Shown: positions 22,301-31,665 of the stretch, piece after piece
Layout of the letters: every line of letters begins with the position of its first letter
How positions within the stretch are numbered: the first letter of the stretch is position 1
Assembly: GCA_001414345.1 (NCBI GenBank)
Contig: LLCB01000032.1
Span: 186,001-250,000, forward strand
Length of the DNA: 64,000 nucleotides
Direction: 5' to 3'
DNA from: Hymenoscyphus infarciens
Lineage: Eukaryota; Ascomycota; Leotiomycetes; Helotiales; Helotiaceae
The notes under the pieces: generated by a model
What the model saw: only the letters and a program-made list of their open reading frames with translations
Database searches by the model: none
Told to the model about the DNA's origin: nothing
Program-made: the position numbers and the translations under genes

Positions 22301-24388
22301 ATCTAGGTCTCAGATATATAAGGGGTTAAATTAATTACGCGAGGTATTTGAGCAAAAGTTTAACATGGATGGGTGGAGAAGCGGGTTGGAAGTGCTTGGC
22401 GACCGCAGCAACAACTGGGTTATGTTAACTATAGGTGTACTCAACAGTGGGACGTCATTGACATCGATGTTGATCAGATCAAATCGATGAATTGGTCAAC
22501 GTGTCGAAGTGCAGCATTACTGTTCTCAACAACAGTAAAACTTTCTTCGACAGCAAGCTTACTTTCGATAGTACACTAGTTTCAAACTAGTTGGAGTCGG
22601 ATAATAATCAGATTTAGAGTCGAAACGGAAGCATACAACAAGAGATGGGGTTATCTAGGAGAAGTCGTAGATACAGCAATTTACTGGCATCCGAGACTAT
22701 AGTAAATTTGACTTCTGTCCATATTGCTATGATACAGCATGGCATCAACATCCCAATTCAAGCTTTGCATAGATGTATCCTTTGTGATGGAGCATACAGA
22801 AAGTAAAGCACCAAAGTCCCTCCCGAAGAAAACAACCAAGCCCATCTCCTTACCAACTTCACAGTCAACTTCATTGGTCTAACTCCAATGCAACGACCGT
22901 CCTTAGGAATTTTAGGGTATGTCACAATTAGAACGGGTGGTAACTCTTTTTTTTGATTGTTTGAGAGCTTGAGGTTGAGATTTCTTCCCAGATCTTCTTC
23001 TATCATAAACGAATTGCCAAGTTACAAATCTTTAACTAGCCGTGAAGTCTGCAATATAAATAGAGATTGTATCATAATTCTGGTCAGTTAAACACGTTGA
23101 AGTTCCGGGCCGTGACGAGAGAGGATTGGAAAAGGCTTTTACTCATCTGTTAAAAATTTAAGGAGTTGAGATGGAAGGTTAAGTTCTGAGGGGAGTTTCT
23201 AGACCAGCTAATTGAATTTAGCATGAAGTATACATATCCAAGAATCTCTAAAGTGGCTCTCTTTTCGACAGGGACTTCTTGTTACAGCAAATCTATAGCA
23301 TTGATCAAGCTTAGGAGTTTTCCAGTTGTCTTGTTATTGATCTAAAAACTTTTGGGCAACGAGAACTTACATTACTTCCAATTCTTTGTCAGGCTTTTCC
23401 GAGCAGGAGCAGAGCCGGAATGGAATACTTGCATCCGAGTCTGATTCTAAAGTGTTTATGTCAGTCCCAAATCTCCCTCAAGGAAAACCCTGGAGGTGCA
23501 ATAAAAACCCAATCTCCTAAAAACCGACCATTCACGTTATTCTCCTCCACCTCTGCCTCTAATTTAGGAGGTCAGTCAGTCTGTAAATAGTAAGAGTGAA
23601 TTTCTCATAAATAGAAAGTCAATGGACGAACGTTTACTAAAGAAGCCTACAACTGTTAGAGGTTTTTTGAGCGGTCGTCATACATTGAACAAATATAGAT
23701 AGCGTGAAACTAAATCTATGTTATATTTTGTCTGATACTTCACCGTATAGTACTAGAGTATAGGTTTCCGTACGATATAACTTTTTACACCAAAAATCGC
23801 TAAAACATACTATAAAGACCCTTCTCTAGTAAGCTATAGTTATATTAAAATTATATCTACTAATTAGGCTAAATACTAAACTAAGCATTTAACTATTAGT
23901 GTTCTATATAATAATTAATAATACTCTACTAGTTATTATTTCAAGTAGGCTTAAAGTAGACTAAGCGTGAATTTTATAGATTTTATAAGATTTTATATAT
24001 AAAATCGGCTTAAATGCCGAATATTCTACCGTAACTAACTTTAACACGATATAAATTAAGAACAGAGATCTTAAAACTTAATCTTAAGAATTTAAAAGAT
24101 AGATATCTTAATTCTAAATATAGTTTATATATATTATATATTTATTAAATCGCTATAGAGTATATAGTTATACACGCCAAGTAGTATGTTTTACCTGTTT
24201 TTAGTGTTTTTAGTGTTAAAAGTCTAAAAAAGCCGCATCGTACAGAAACTTATGCTCTGGAACTGTAGCGAAAAAGGAAGCGAAACTTTCATCTAAGATT
24301 AGTAGTTTGGGAATCTGTGGTATCAAGGGCACAGTATAATCAAGTCTAAGTGCTTCTGAATTCAGTTCTAGAACATGTCTAAATCTAT
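19318..24388. other. 5-kb AT-rich gene-free interval
   Basis: No supported gene on either strand. TpA-rich sequence increases toward 23600-24250, as expected after repeat-induced point mutation. It contains the MITE at 23748-24265 and two diverged copies of a roughly 60-bp segment (21606-21664 and 22522-22578). An imperfect inverted repeat around a CCCCGGACT / AGTCTCCGGGG pair lies at about 20770-20815. Small open frames at 21266-21487, 22054-22329 and 22373-22579 are isolated and unrecognisable; they may be relics. Confidence 0.55.
23748..24265. mobile_element. RIP-degraded MITE of Tc1/mariner type with TA target duplication
   Basis: The two ends are inverted repeats. Left TIR reads TAGTACTAGAGTATAGGTTT onward; the right TIR, reverse-complemented, reads CAGTTCCAGAGCATAAGTTT onward. 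Over the first 35 positions 25 match, and 9 of the 10 mismatches are C/T or G/A transitions, the pattern left by repeat-induced point mutation. A TAAAACATAC decamer recurs at the inner edge of both ends. TA dinucleotides flank the element (23746-23747 and 24266-24267), and the intact end begins CAGT, both typical of Tc1/mariner-class elements. The 518-bp body is extremely AT-rich and has no transposase, so it would be non-autonomous. Confidence 0.7.
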
Positions 24389-25321
24389 CTATATGGGTAT
24401 ATCATTTTTCGTAGGATTCTTCCTCGCAGGATCAAGCTCTTTCATAATCCACTCGTAAACCGCCCACTGTGCAGCATTCACAATGAAAGCTCTGACACTG
24501 CATACTGTCAGCCCTCTGAAGAACACATTTGCCCCTTCGCTGCTATATGCATTCCTTGCCACTTCGATGGCTCCTAGTCTTCGTGGCGGAGCTTCTACTG
24601 CACTTGCAAGTAACGGGGAGCTTTCTAATTGGCTCATAGCTTGTGTTTGAACTCTTGTTTTGATAACATCCAAAGGAAAGATGCTGGCCCAAGTGACCAC
24701 TCCGGCCAAGCCTCCACATAATAGGACTTTGGCGGCTTCTTGAGCGGCTGGAGAATCGACTCGGTGGCCATCGACCATTTTGGACATCATGAGGCGTGTG
24801 CTTAATTCGTATGACCAGAAGTAAAAGCCATAGCCAATGCTATCTCTTAGAGCTGTGACAACGCCTCCAAAGTATAAGCCTCGGATTCCTTCTGTCCGTA
24901 TGACATCTTTCGTTATTCCCCAGCTCGATGCTGCAGCCGTCGAAGAGGACATCTGGGCTCGGCATTTGATGAGTTCGGTGGGTGTGCTTACGACCCATGT
25001 TGCAAGTCCTCCAATTGCTCCTGCTATCCAAGTTGTCCATAGATTGGGCGCGACCCCAGTTGGGTTTGTATTCAAAAGATTCGATGTGCGATTGTAGGTC
25101 ATAAACAGTAGGGCGTTCAACGCCCCGTATCCAAGAATCGGAGCAGTTGATCCGCGAATGAGAGAGCCTACCGAGGAGAATTGTGAGGTGTAACTCGATG
25201 GTGTGGATTTTATTATGCTGGGACTGCCAGCTTGTAATTTAACTTTGATGACATCTAAAGGATTTCCAAGGAGAATTCCCGCGGCGCCTGAAATGTATCC
25301 TGCCCAAAAATCGGCGGACAT
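24389..25321 (-). CDS. Mitochondrial carrier (SLC25 family), substrate unassigned
   Basis: Single uninterrupted frame of 310 aa starting MSADFWAGYISGAAGILLG. Three SLC25 repeats are seen with signatures NPLDVIKVK, TPTELIKCR and FPLDVIKTR, and G-rich second halves such as GIRGLYFGGVVTALRDSIGYG. The second repeat's TPTELIKCR and the RGLYFGG..T..RD segment point to the amino-acid/acylcarnitine branch (Arg11/Crc1/SLC25A45-47-like), but substrate-contact residues cannot be judged by eye. Being intronless contrasts with the five-exon citrate carrier in the same window. The stop lies near the edge of the AT-rich region. It is followed upstream (122 bp away, same strand) by a small membrane protein gene. 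Confidence 0.9.
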   Translation of the reverse strand: MSADFWAGYISGAAGILLGNPLDVIKVKLQAGSPSIIKSTPSSYTSQFSSVGSLIRGSTAPILGYGALNALLFMTYNRTSNLLNTNPTGVAPNLWTTWIAGAIGGLATWVVSTPTELIKCRAQMSSSTAAASSWGITKDVIRTEGIRGLYFGGVVTALRDSIGYGFYFWSYELSTRLMMSKMVDGHRVDSPAAQEAAKVLLCGGLAGVVTWASIFPLDVIKTRVQTQAMSQLESSPLLASAVEAPPRRLGAIEVARNAYSSEGANVFFRGLTVCSVRAFIVNAAQWAVYEWIMKELDPARKNPTKNDIPI

Positions 25322-25443
25322 GATGCTTCTTCTATTCGATCGTTTCTAAAGAGTGGAGGTGTGTGAGTTGAGTTGTTCGTTTATGTCGAAATATTGTACA
25401 ATATACAGGTTGAGTTTCCGTTTCGTTTCTTGTTCTGAAATGC

Positions 25444-25752
25444 TTAAATCCGCTCCGCGATGCTCCCTTTCCAAGGCTTCCTCTGCTTTGAATGTGCCAA
25501 CACAGGGTCGGCGTGGTTTCTCACGGCTTGCTTTGCGATTGTGATCTGGGTCAAGAGGCCGAGGAAGACAACGGCCCAACCTAGACCCGCTCTCAGCGGT
25601 CGGGGAATGTGAAAGGCGGTGTTCGTAGAGGCAATCGCTGGTGTAGTCCTCTTGATGTACTGATGATGACCGACTTGGGTCGCAAAAGCTCCAATCAATA
25701 TTGGGGTCTGATTGTTTGCAAAGAAAAGGTCGAATGCCGAGGGAGGGGCCAT
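25444..25752 (-). CDS. Small membrane protein, 102 aa, not recognised
   Basis: Open frame from the ATG at 25752 (MAPPSAFDLFFANNQTP) to the stop at 25444. It has one clear transmembrane helix (LGWAVVFLGLLTQITIA), possibly preceded by a weaker one (TPILIGAFATQVG). Short basic segments include HHQYIKRTTP and the C-terminal HSKQRKPWKGSIAERI. The sequence between looks constrained (HIPRPLRAGLGW), not random, which is why I call it a gene. The frame continues open upstream of the ATG through a very hydrophobic, F-rich stretch that is probably A/T-rich promoter and not protein. It could be a small organelle membrane subunit; that is a guess. It is divergent from RAD54. Confidence 0.6.
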   Translation of the reverse strand: MAPPSAFDLFFANNQTPILIGAFATQVGHHQYIKRTTPAIASTNTAFHIPRPLRAGLGWAVVFLGLLTQITIAKQAVRNHADPVLAHSKQRKPWKGSIAERI

Positions 25753-26248
25753 TGCGATTAGGGCGGGGTTGCGGAAGCTGGGCCGGTTCGTTTTAGACGT
25801 CACGATGGGGTGACTTGCGCAGAGGGTCAGATTATGGGGATCGCGAAATGTGGAGAAGTGAAGTGAATATAAAAAAGTTGTGCAAGGAGACGTGAAAGAA
25901 TACAATTGAAATAAGCATATAAAGATGAGGAAAAATAGGAAAAATAGGAAAAGGAGAAAAGGAGAAAAGGAGAAAAACATTGGCGTCATGGACCACGATA
26001 ATTGTTCGGAGGAGATGCGGCTTCAGTCTGCAACGCAAGGCTGAGTAGGGGTATGAGTCACGTGCTAATCTAGTGTATCGCGTGGTCAGCGTGTCAAGCT
26101 CAAGGTCGCGTTTCACTATCAACATTTGCTCTGCCTAATCGCCACCTCAAAAAGCTACCTAGTTTATCGCCTCCACGAGCTCTGCGCATGAATTGAAGGC
26201 AACGCAAGCAAACATGAATGTTTAATGGATCTTTGAGCAACCATCAAG
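25753..26248. promoter_or_regulatory. Divergent promoter between the small membrane protein gene and RAD54
   Basis: 496 bp between divergent start codons. It includes an A-rich GGAGAAAAGGAGAAAAGGAG repeat near 25950-25980 and a CACGTG core at about 26060. No other gene. Confidence 0.5.
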
Positions 26249-28777
26249 ATGATGATAACTCCTCCAGACGACCTACCGGTTAGTACGCCAGTTATCCCAC
26301 GCAAACGACTTGGAACGGTTGCAGGAACTCCCCAGAGTGTTGGAGATTTGAAGAAGCCTTTCAAGATCACATTGAGCGATGACAAGGAAAATACGCCAAT
26401 AAAGAAACCTGCTTCAACACAATCTGCGAGATATAGCACACCACAAACCGGCGACCGACTACACCGACCCTTCAAATGCCCGGGTTCAGCGACAACCACT
26501 CGAGTGTCTGCGAAACCAGCGCGAAAGAGGAGGAAGGTAGATTATGGAGGAGCGGATGGAGAACAGGAAGATGGTGATAAGCCTTGGACGAACGAGGACC
26601 GGATGGCCCTTGCAAATAGAGATGCGAATAAATTCCCGATATTTCAAGTCAAGGACAAGGAAACGATGTTCAGGAAACGCTTTGCGGTTCCTTTGATAGA
26701 TAAGGACTCAAGTGCCTACAATCCAAATCGACCTCCTCCTACACTCGGTTTACGACAAGGCGCGATATTTGTTTCGAAGGCATTACACGACCCAAGTGGA
26801 GAATTTGCCATCGTTCTCTACGATCCGACGATTGACGAAAAGCCGAAAGATGTTGAGGAGGCGAAGAAGGCAGAGGAAGATGCCCCCAAAATCGATGCGC
26901 CATTGGTACATAAGAGTTTGGCTGAGATTTTGGGCATCAAAAAAGTGGTGGAAGGGGAACGACCCAAAGTCCCCGTGGTTATCGACCCAAGGCTCGCGAA
27001 GGTTTTGCGACCCCATCAAATCGAAGGTGTAAAATTCATGTATAAATGTGTTACGGGAATGATTGAGGAAAACGCAAATGGATGCATCATGGCAGATGAA
27101 ATGGGTCTTGGGAAAACCCTACAATGCATTACTTTGATGTGGACATTGTTGAAACAATCCCCGGAAGCAGGAAAGGGCACAATCCAAAAGGCAATCATCG
27201 CCTGCCCCTCGAGCTTAGTAAAAAATTGGGCAAATGAATTGGTCAAATGGCTGGGCCCGGATGCAATCCAACCCTTTGCAATTGACGGAAAGGCGTCGAA
27301 AGAGGAACTTACTCAACAACTAAAGCAGTGGGCGATTGCCACTGGTCGTGCAGTTACCAGACCAGTCATCATTGTTTCGTACGAGACTTTGCGACTCAAT
27401 GTTCATGAACTGAAGAATACGAAAATAGGCCTCATGTTGTGTGATGAGGGCCATCGACTAAAAAACGGAGACAGTCAGACGTTTACTGCCTTGAATGACC
27501 TCAATGTGACGAGGAGGGTAATCTTGTCTGGCACCCCTATACAGAATGATCTTTCAGAGTACTATGCACTCGTCAGCTTCGCAAATCCCGGTCTTCTTGG
27601 AACACGTCTAGACTTCCGTAAGAAGTATGAGATCCCTATCCTCAAGAGTCGAGATGCTGGAGGTAGCGACAAGGACCGAGAGAAGGGCGACCAGCGTCTT
27701 CGTGAATTGCTCGAAGTTGTAAACAAGTTCATCATCCGGAGGACAAACGATATCCTCTCGAAATACTTGCCCGTCAAGTACGAACACGTCGTATTTTGCA
27801 ATCTTGCTCCCTTCCAACTCGACTTGTATAATTACTTCATCAGCAGTCCCGATATCAAGGCCCTGCTTCGTGGCAAAGGATGTCAGCCTCTGAAGGCTAT
27901 CAACATGCTCAAAAAACTTTGTAACCATCCAGATTTGCTGAACCTGCCAGAAGACTTGCCAGGATGCGAGCAATTTTGGCCAGAAGATTACGTTCCAAAG
28001 GAGGCTCGAGGCAGAGACCGAGATATCAAGCCTTGGTACTCTGGAAAGATGCAAGTGCTGGATCGTATGCTTGCTCGAATCCGCCAGGATACGAATGACA
28101 AGATTGTTCTGATCAGCAATTACACCCAGACCCTCGACATGTTCGACAAATTATGTCGAAACAGGGGATACGGCAGTCTCCGCTTGGATGGCACAATGAA
28201 TGTCAGCAAGAGACAGAAGCTAGTCGATAAATTCAATGACCCGGAGGGCAGCGAATTCATCTTTCTCCTCAGTAGTAAAGCCGGAGGATGCGGTCTCAAC
28301 CTCATCGGAGCCAACCGTCTCGTCCTCTTCGACCCGGACTGGAACCCGGCTGCCGATCAGCAGGCCCTGGCACGAGTATGGAGAGACGGGCAAAAGAAGG
28401 ACTGTTTCGTATACCGCTTCATCGCCACCGGTACAATCGAAGAAAAGATTTTCCAGCGACAGTCTCACAAGCAATCTCTCTCGTCCTGCGTGGTGGACTC
28501 TGCGCAAGATGTGGAACGACACTTCACGCTCGACAGTCTCCGAGAGTTGTTCCAGTACCATGGTAAGACGACGTCGGATACGCATGATACGTTTAAATGC
28601 AAACGCTGCAAGCCGGATGGGAAGCAGTATATTAAGGCGCCGGCAATGATGTATGGTGATACGAGTACATGGAACCATTTCGTCAATGAGACCATGAAGC
28701 CAATTCAGGATTTGCTGTTGAGGCAGGAGGCCGGTGACAAGGAAGTCTCGGCGGTTTTCCAATACATTTCCCATTGA
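26249..28777 (+). CDS. RAD54: Rad54, SNF2-family DNA translocase of homologous recombination
   Basis: Nuclear ATP-dependent translocase that works with Rad51 in strand invasion and heteroduplex remodelling. One 842-aa frame without introns. The N-terminal part has a basic segment (KPARKRRKVDYGG) and the Rad54-specific HRPFKCPGSA block. Helicase motifs are present in order: DEMGLGKTLQ (Walker A, about residue 281), LCDEGH (DEAH-type box II, about 397), SGTPIQNDLSEYY (III), then the second RecA lobe with LISNYTQTLD, RLDGTMNVSKRQKLVD, LSSKAGGCGLNLIGANRLV and DPDWNPAADQQALARVWRDGQ (V-VI). The C-terminal RQSHKQSLSSCVVD and a CKRCKPDG zinc-binding-like motif are Rad54 hallmarks. Length agrees with fungal Rad54 proteins. 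Either of two adjacent ATGs may be used. Confidence 0.97.
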   Translation: MMITPPDDLPVSTPVIPRKRLGTVAGTPQSVGDLKKPFKITLSDDKENTPIKKPASTQSARYSTPQTGDRLHRPFKCPGSATTTRVSAKPARKRRKVDYGGADGEQEDGDKPWTNEDRMALANRDANKFPIFQVKDKETMFRKRFAVPLIDKDSSAYNPNRPPPTLGLRQGAIFVSKALHDPSGEFAIVLYDPTIDEKPKDVEEAKKAEEDAPKIDAPLVHKSLAEILGIKKVVEGERPKVPVVIDPRLAKVLRPHQIEGVKFMYKCVTGMIEENANGCIMADEMGLGKTLQCITLMWTLLKQSPEAGKGTIQKAIIACPSSLVKNWANELVKWLGPDAIQPFAIDGKASKEELTQQLKQWAIATGRAVTRPVIIVSYETLRLNVHELKNTKIGLMLCDEGHRLKNGDSQTFTALNDLNVTRRVILSGTPIQNDLSEYYALVSFANPGLLGTRLDFRKKYEIPILKSRDAGGSDKDREKGDQRLRELLEVVNKFIIRRTNDILSKYLPVKYEHVVFCNLAPFQLDLYNYFISSPDIKALLRGKGCQPLKAINMLKKLCNHPDLLNLPEDLPGCEQFWPEDYVPKEARGRDRDIKPWYSGKMQVLDRMLARIRQDTNDKIVLISNYTQTLDMFDKLCRNRGYGSLRLDGTMNVSKRQKLVDKFNDPEGSEFIFLLSSKAGGCGLNLIGANRLVLFDPDWNPAADQQALARVWRDGQKKDCFVYRFIATGTIEEKIFQRQSHKQSLSSCVVDSAQDVERHFTLDSLRELFQYHGKTTSDTHDTFKCKRCKPDGKQYIKAPAMMYGDTSTWNHFVNETMKPIQDLLLRQEAGDKEVSAVFQYISH

Positions 28778-29983
28778 AGAAATGGTCTTACCATCATACA
28801 TTTTTATTTTCAGTTGCTTTGTAACTTAGCGTGGGACTGGGCTTGTTGCTTTTCGGCGTATCAGATGGAAGAATGAATGGAATGATCCGCGTATACAGGA
28901 GCTTGAAATTTAATTTTAGGAGATGCGAACGACCTTCTATTGCTAGATCAGAATACTATTTTATTCACAGCGAGCTTGATATTGGTCTTGGGATTTTTGG
29001 TGAATGTAAAGCTCCGGCATGCATTAGAACATGCGGTAGCCGTGCTCTGAGTCTGCTGTACCTTTCCAGTGTACTACTTGACAGAAGAGACATCGTGCTA
29101 CGAAAACAGGGGACTTGCATGAAAATCTCTTGAGAACTTCGATGGGCACGTAATGCAGTTTAAAACTTGATTGCTTGACCTGGTAACTAAACGAGGAACT
29201 GAGGAAGGATACGTTATGATAATAAAGAAGGGGCAACGAGACATAAATGACGATGGTGCGACTTGAGAGAAAGTAGTGTTTACCGAAACCGCTGCCAACT
29301 CCTCCCTTCAGGCAGAATGTTGATCTTACCCTCTCTTACAATATTGTACACAAAGTAAGCCCTCTCAGCGCCCCAAAGAAGCGGTAAGCCTGGCAACACA
29401 AAGTAGTACGGACTGATTCAAGCTTCCCGTACGACGCAGGCGAACTAAATAATTGCTGATCATAACCGTGATCGACCAAGGCGAAGTGACACAACAGTTG
29501 GTCTTTGCGGGGTGGGATGTGTTGAGGTTACCATCACAAATGCAGACGTTGATGTAGCTGGGAATATCATAGTATCATATCCATGAAGGAGGGAAGAAAG
29601 GGGAATCAAATAGGGCAAAATCGTATATATTGAAAGTCAAGAAAAACTCGGTTACAGGAGAAATTTCCATCCACCTATCGTCATCCATCGTCCCTCATCA
29701 TGCCCATCCATTCCTCGTCTCTGTTAATTAGAAAGTGTGACAACACAGTAAACGAAAAAAATTGAGCCAAAGAAAAGAAAAGATAGTTTTTCTCAACGCG
29801 GTTTGCTTCCTCTTATATCCTCCCCCTTTACTTATTTTTTCAATTTCCCCAAATTGCGCTTTCTCCACACTTGGTCTTCTGTATATCAAGAAAAGATTCC
29901 ACCAGAACAGACGTTCCGAAGTATTCCTCGGCTGGCCATCATGTCAAAAAATACTTGATTGTAGAAGAGCGTTGTCGAAGTTT
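28778..29983. other. Intergenic, no gene supported
   Basis: 1.2 kb containing the 3' ends of RAD54 (+) and the hydrophobin gene (-). Small overlapping frames on both strands between 28830 and 29300 show no family or splice signals. Confidence 0.55.
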
Positions 29984-30552
29984 TTATAGGACATTGACTG
30001 GAACCACGATGCCGCAGACGTTGATTGGTGTCCCAGAAAGGATTGGGATATTGAGAAGCTGATCATCTCGTCAGCCTCGTTTTTGAAGTCATTCCACAAA
30101 AAAAGGAGACTTACACCACCAGCAGAAGTCTGAGGCTGAACAGTTTGACTATTCCCACAACAAACATTACTCCCCTGGCAAGAAGAGGGAGAAAGAACAC
30201 TACCTATTTCGTCGGGAGAAAATTAGTACATCTTAACTTTGGATTTTGGCAACGTTTTTTTTGGGGGGGGGGGGGGGGGGGGAGGGAACAAACAATCAAC
30301 ACCAACTTGCGCAGTAGTATCCTTCAAAAGTCCGGCAAGATTGAGACCGAGGAGATCGGTGAGTAGACCTCCCGGGGCGACGAGCGACTTGATGACATCG
30401 GCGTTATTTGGGTCTCCGAATTTGTGAGCGCAGCATTGAGTCGATCCACCTGCAGCTTCACAGGAGCCTCCACCTGTTCGGGAAAGAACAGTGGGGACGG
30501 CGACGGCGAAGGTCGCGAGAGATAGAGTGGTGAGGAGTTGTGTGAACTTCAT
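29984..30552 (-). CDS. Hydrophobin, class I-like
   Basis: Small secreted amphipathic protein that coats hyphae or conidia. Exons 30552-30294, 30203-30115 and 30058-29984 give 140 aa. It starts MKFTQLLTTLSLATFAVAVP, a clear signal peptide. All eight cysteines in the C-CC-C-C-CC-C pattern are assembled across the exons: GGGSC, TQCC, VGVDC at the first splice, PSSC, NVCC, and INVCG. Spacing is 8, 45, 7, 5 and about 28 residues, so the first loop is unusually long; spacing is closer to class I than class II. The Cys4 codon is split by intron 1 (30293-30204), which holds a 20-nt G tract on the plus strand. Without splicing, the reading enters a proline run encoded by that tract. Intron 2 has GTAAGT. 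Confidence 0.9.
30263..30282. repeat. Poly-G (poly-C on the coding strand) tract, 20 nt
   Basis: Uninterrupted run of 20 G on the plus strand, preceded by T8, inside hydrophobin intron 1. Confidence 0.95.
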
Positions 30553-31665
30553 TTTCAAGTGTGAGTGTTTTGGAAAGTTGGTGGGAGAGATTTCGGGACA
30601 GGAGGCTGAATTGGTTGTTGTTGTAGAAGTGAGTTGAACTGTTGAAGTAATGAGGTGAGAAAGAGGGAAATGATCTCAAGTTATATAGGAAATAGAAGAT
30701 CCTCTTCCCCGGGAGGTGGTTACGCCTGCTTGATATTGCCTGATATGTTTGGACTTAGTACCACTATGATTGCCCGATACAGCGAACGTTACTCGTAAAG
30801 TGGTTCGAGTTCTTCGTTGTGGAACTAGACGGGCATACACATTCACTTTGATCTAGAGCTTCTGCGGACCATTGAGATAGCTGGCTTAGGTGTAGTACAC
30901 TATTCAGATGCATAACGACTGATCAGAAAATCTTGCCGCCAGTTGTAGGTTGTCTTCTCATATTGTTTTGACACATTTTGGGAATTTTCTCTCAAGTAAT
31001 AAACCTAACCACCGAAAGAATTTGGATCTTTACCACTCGAAGCAAAACATTCAGCTGATGCGAAGTACATGTAAAACCACGGGCCGCCACTCGATCACAA
31101 TGACCAAAAACATCGGGATCCAAGCAACCCATCGGAGTCCCAAAAATTCTGAGACCCCTCCATCCATAGTCCAATGCCAAGGCGGAAAGCCATTCAGGTA
31201 TTAGTCGACGTCAAAGAAGCTTTGATCCCCACCGCCACAGTATATTACAACGTTAACTTAAGACTAGAATGAAAATAGACGAACCCCGGATTCCCCAGCT
31301 GACATCCACGCGTAGAAGCAAGATTTCAAGAAAAGGAAACAAGTGCTACGCAATAGAACACAAGACCAACTTACTCATGTCGTGCAAGCATGGGAGAAAA
31401 GGCTCCGATCTACCTCTAAATTCACGAGAAGAGATAGAAAAAGGCGGCAAAGAGAAAAGTGGGCTGATTTGAAAATTAAGATATGGACAGTGCGTGATGA
31501 AAAGAGAACACTGTACGTAGATAACAATGAATTTATCTCAGAGCTTCCCCGAGATCGTACTAATCGTACTATTAATAGCTCCAGTAATCCGACAATACTT
31601 ATGAAGAGATTGGTAAGGCATGTAGTGCTGTATATTATATGAATCGTCGAGAGACATGGGATTTT
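30553..31665. other. Intergenic upstream of the hydrophobin gene
   Basis: 1.1 kb between the hydrophobin start (-) and the stop of the next minus-strand gene. The CT/GA-rich 100 bp next to 30552 is its probable leader. Short frames at 31269-31642 on the plus strand are unsupported. Confidence 0.5.
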
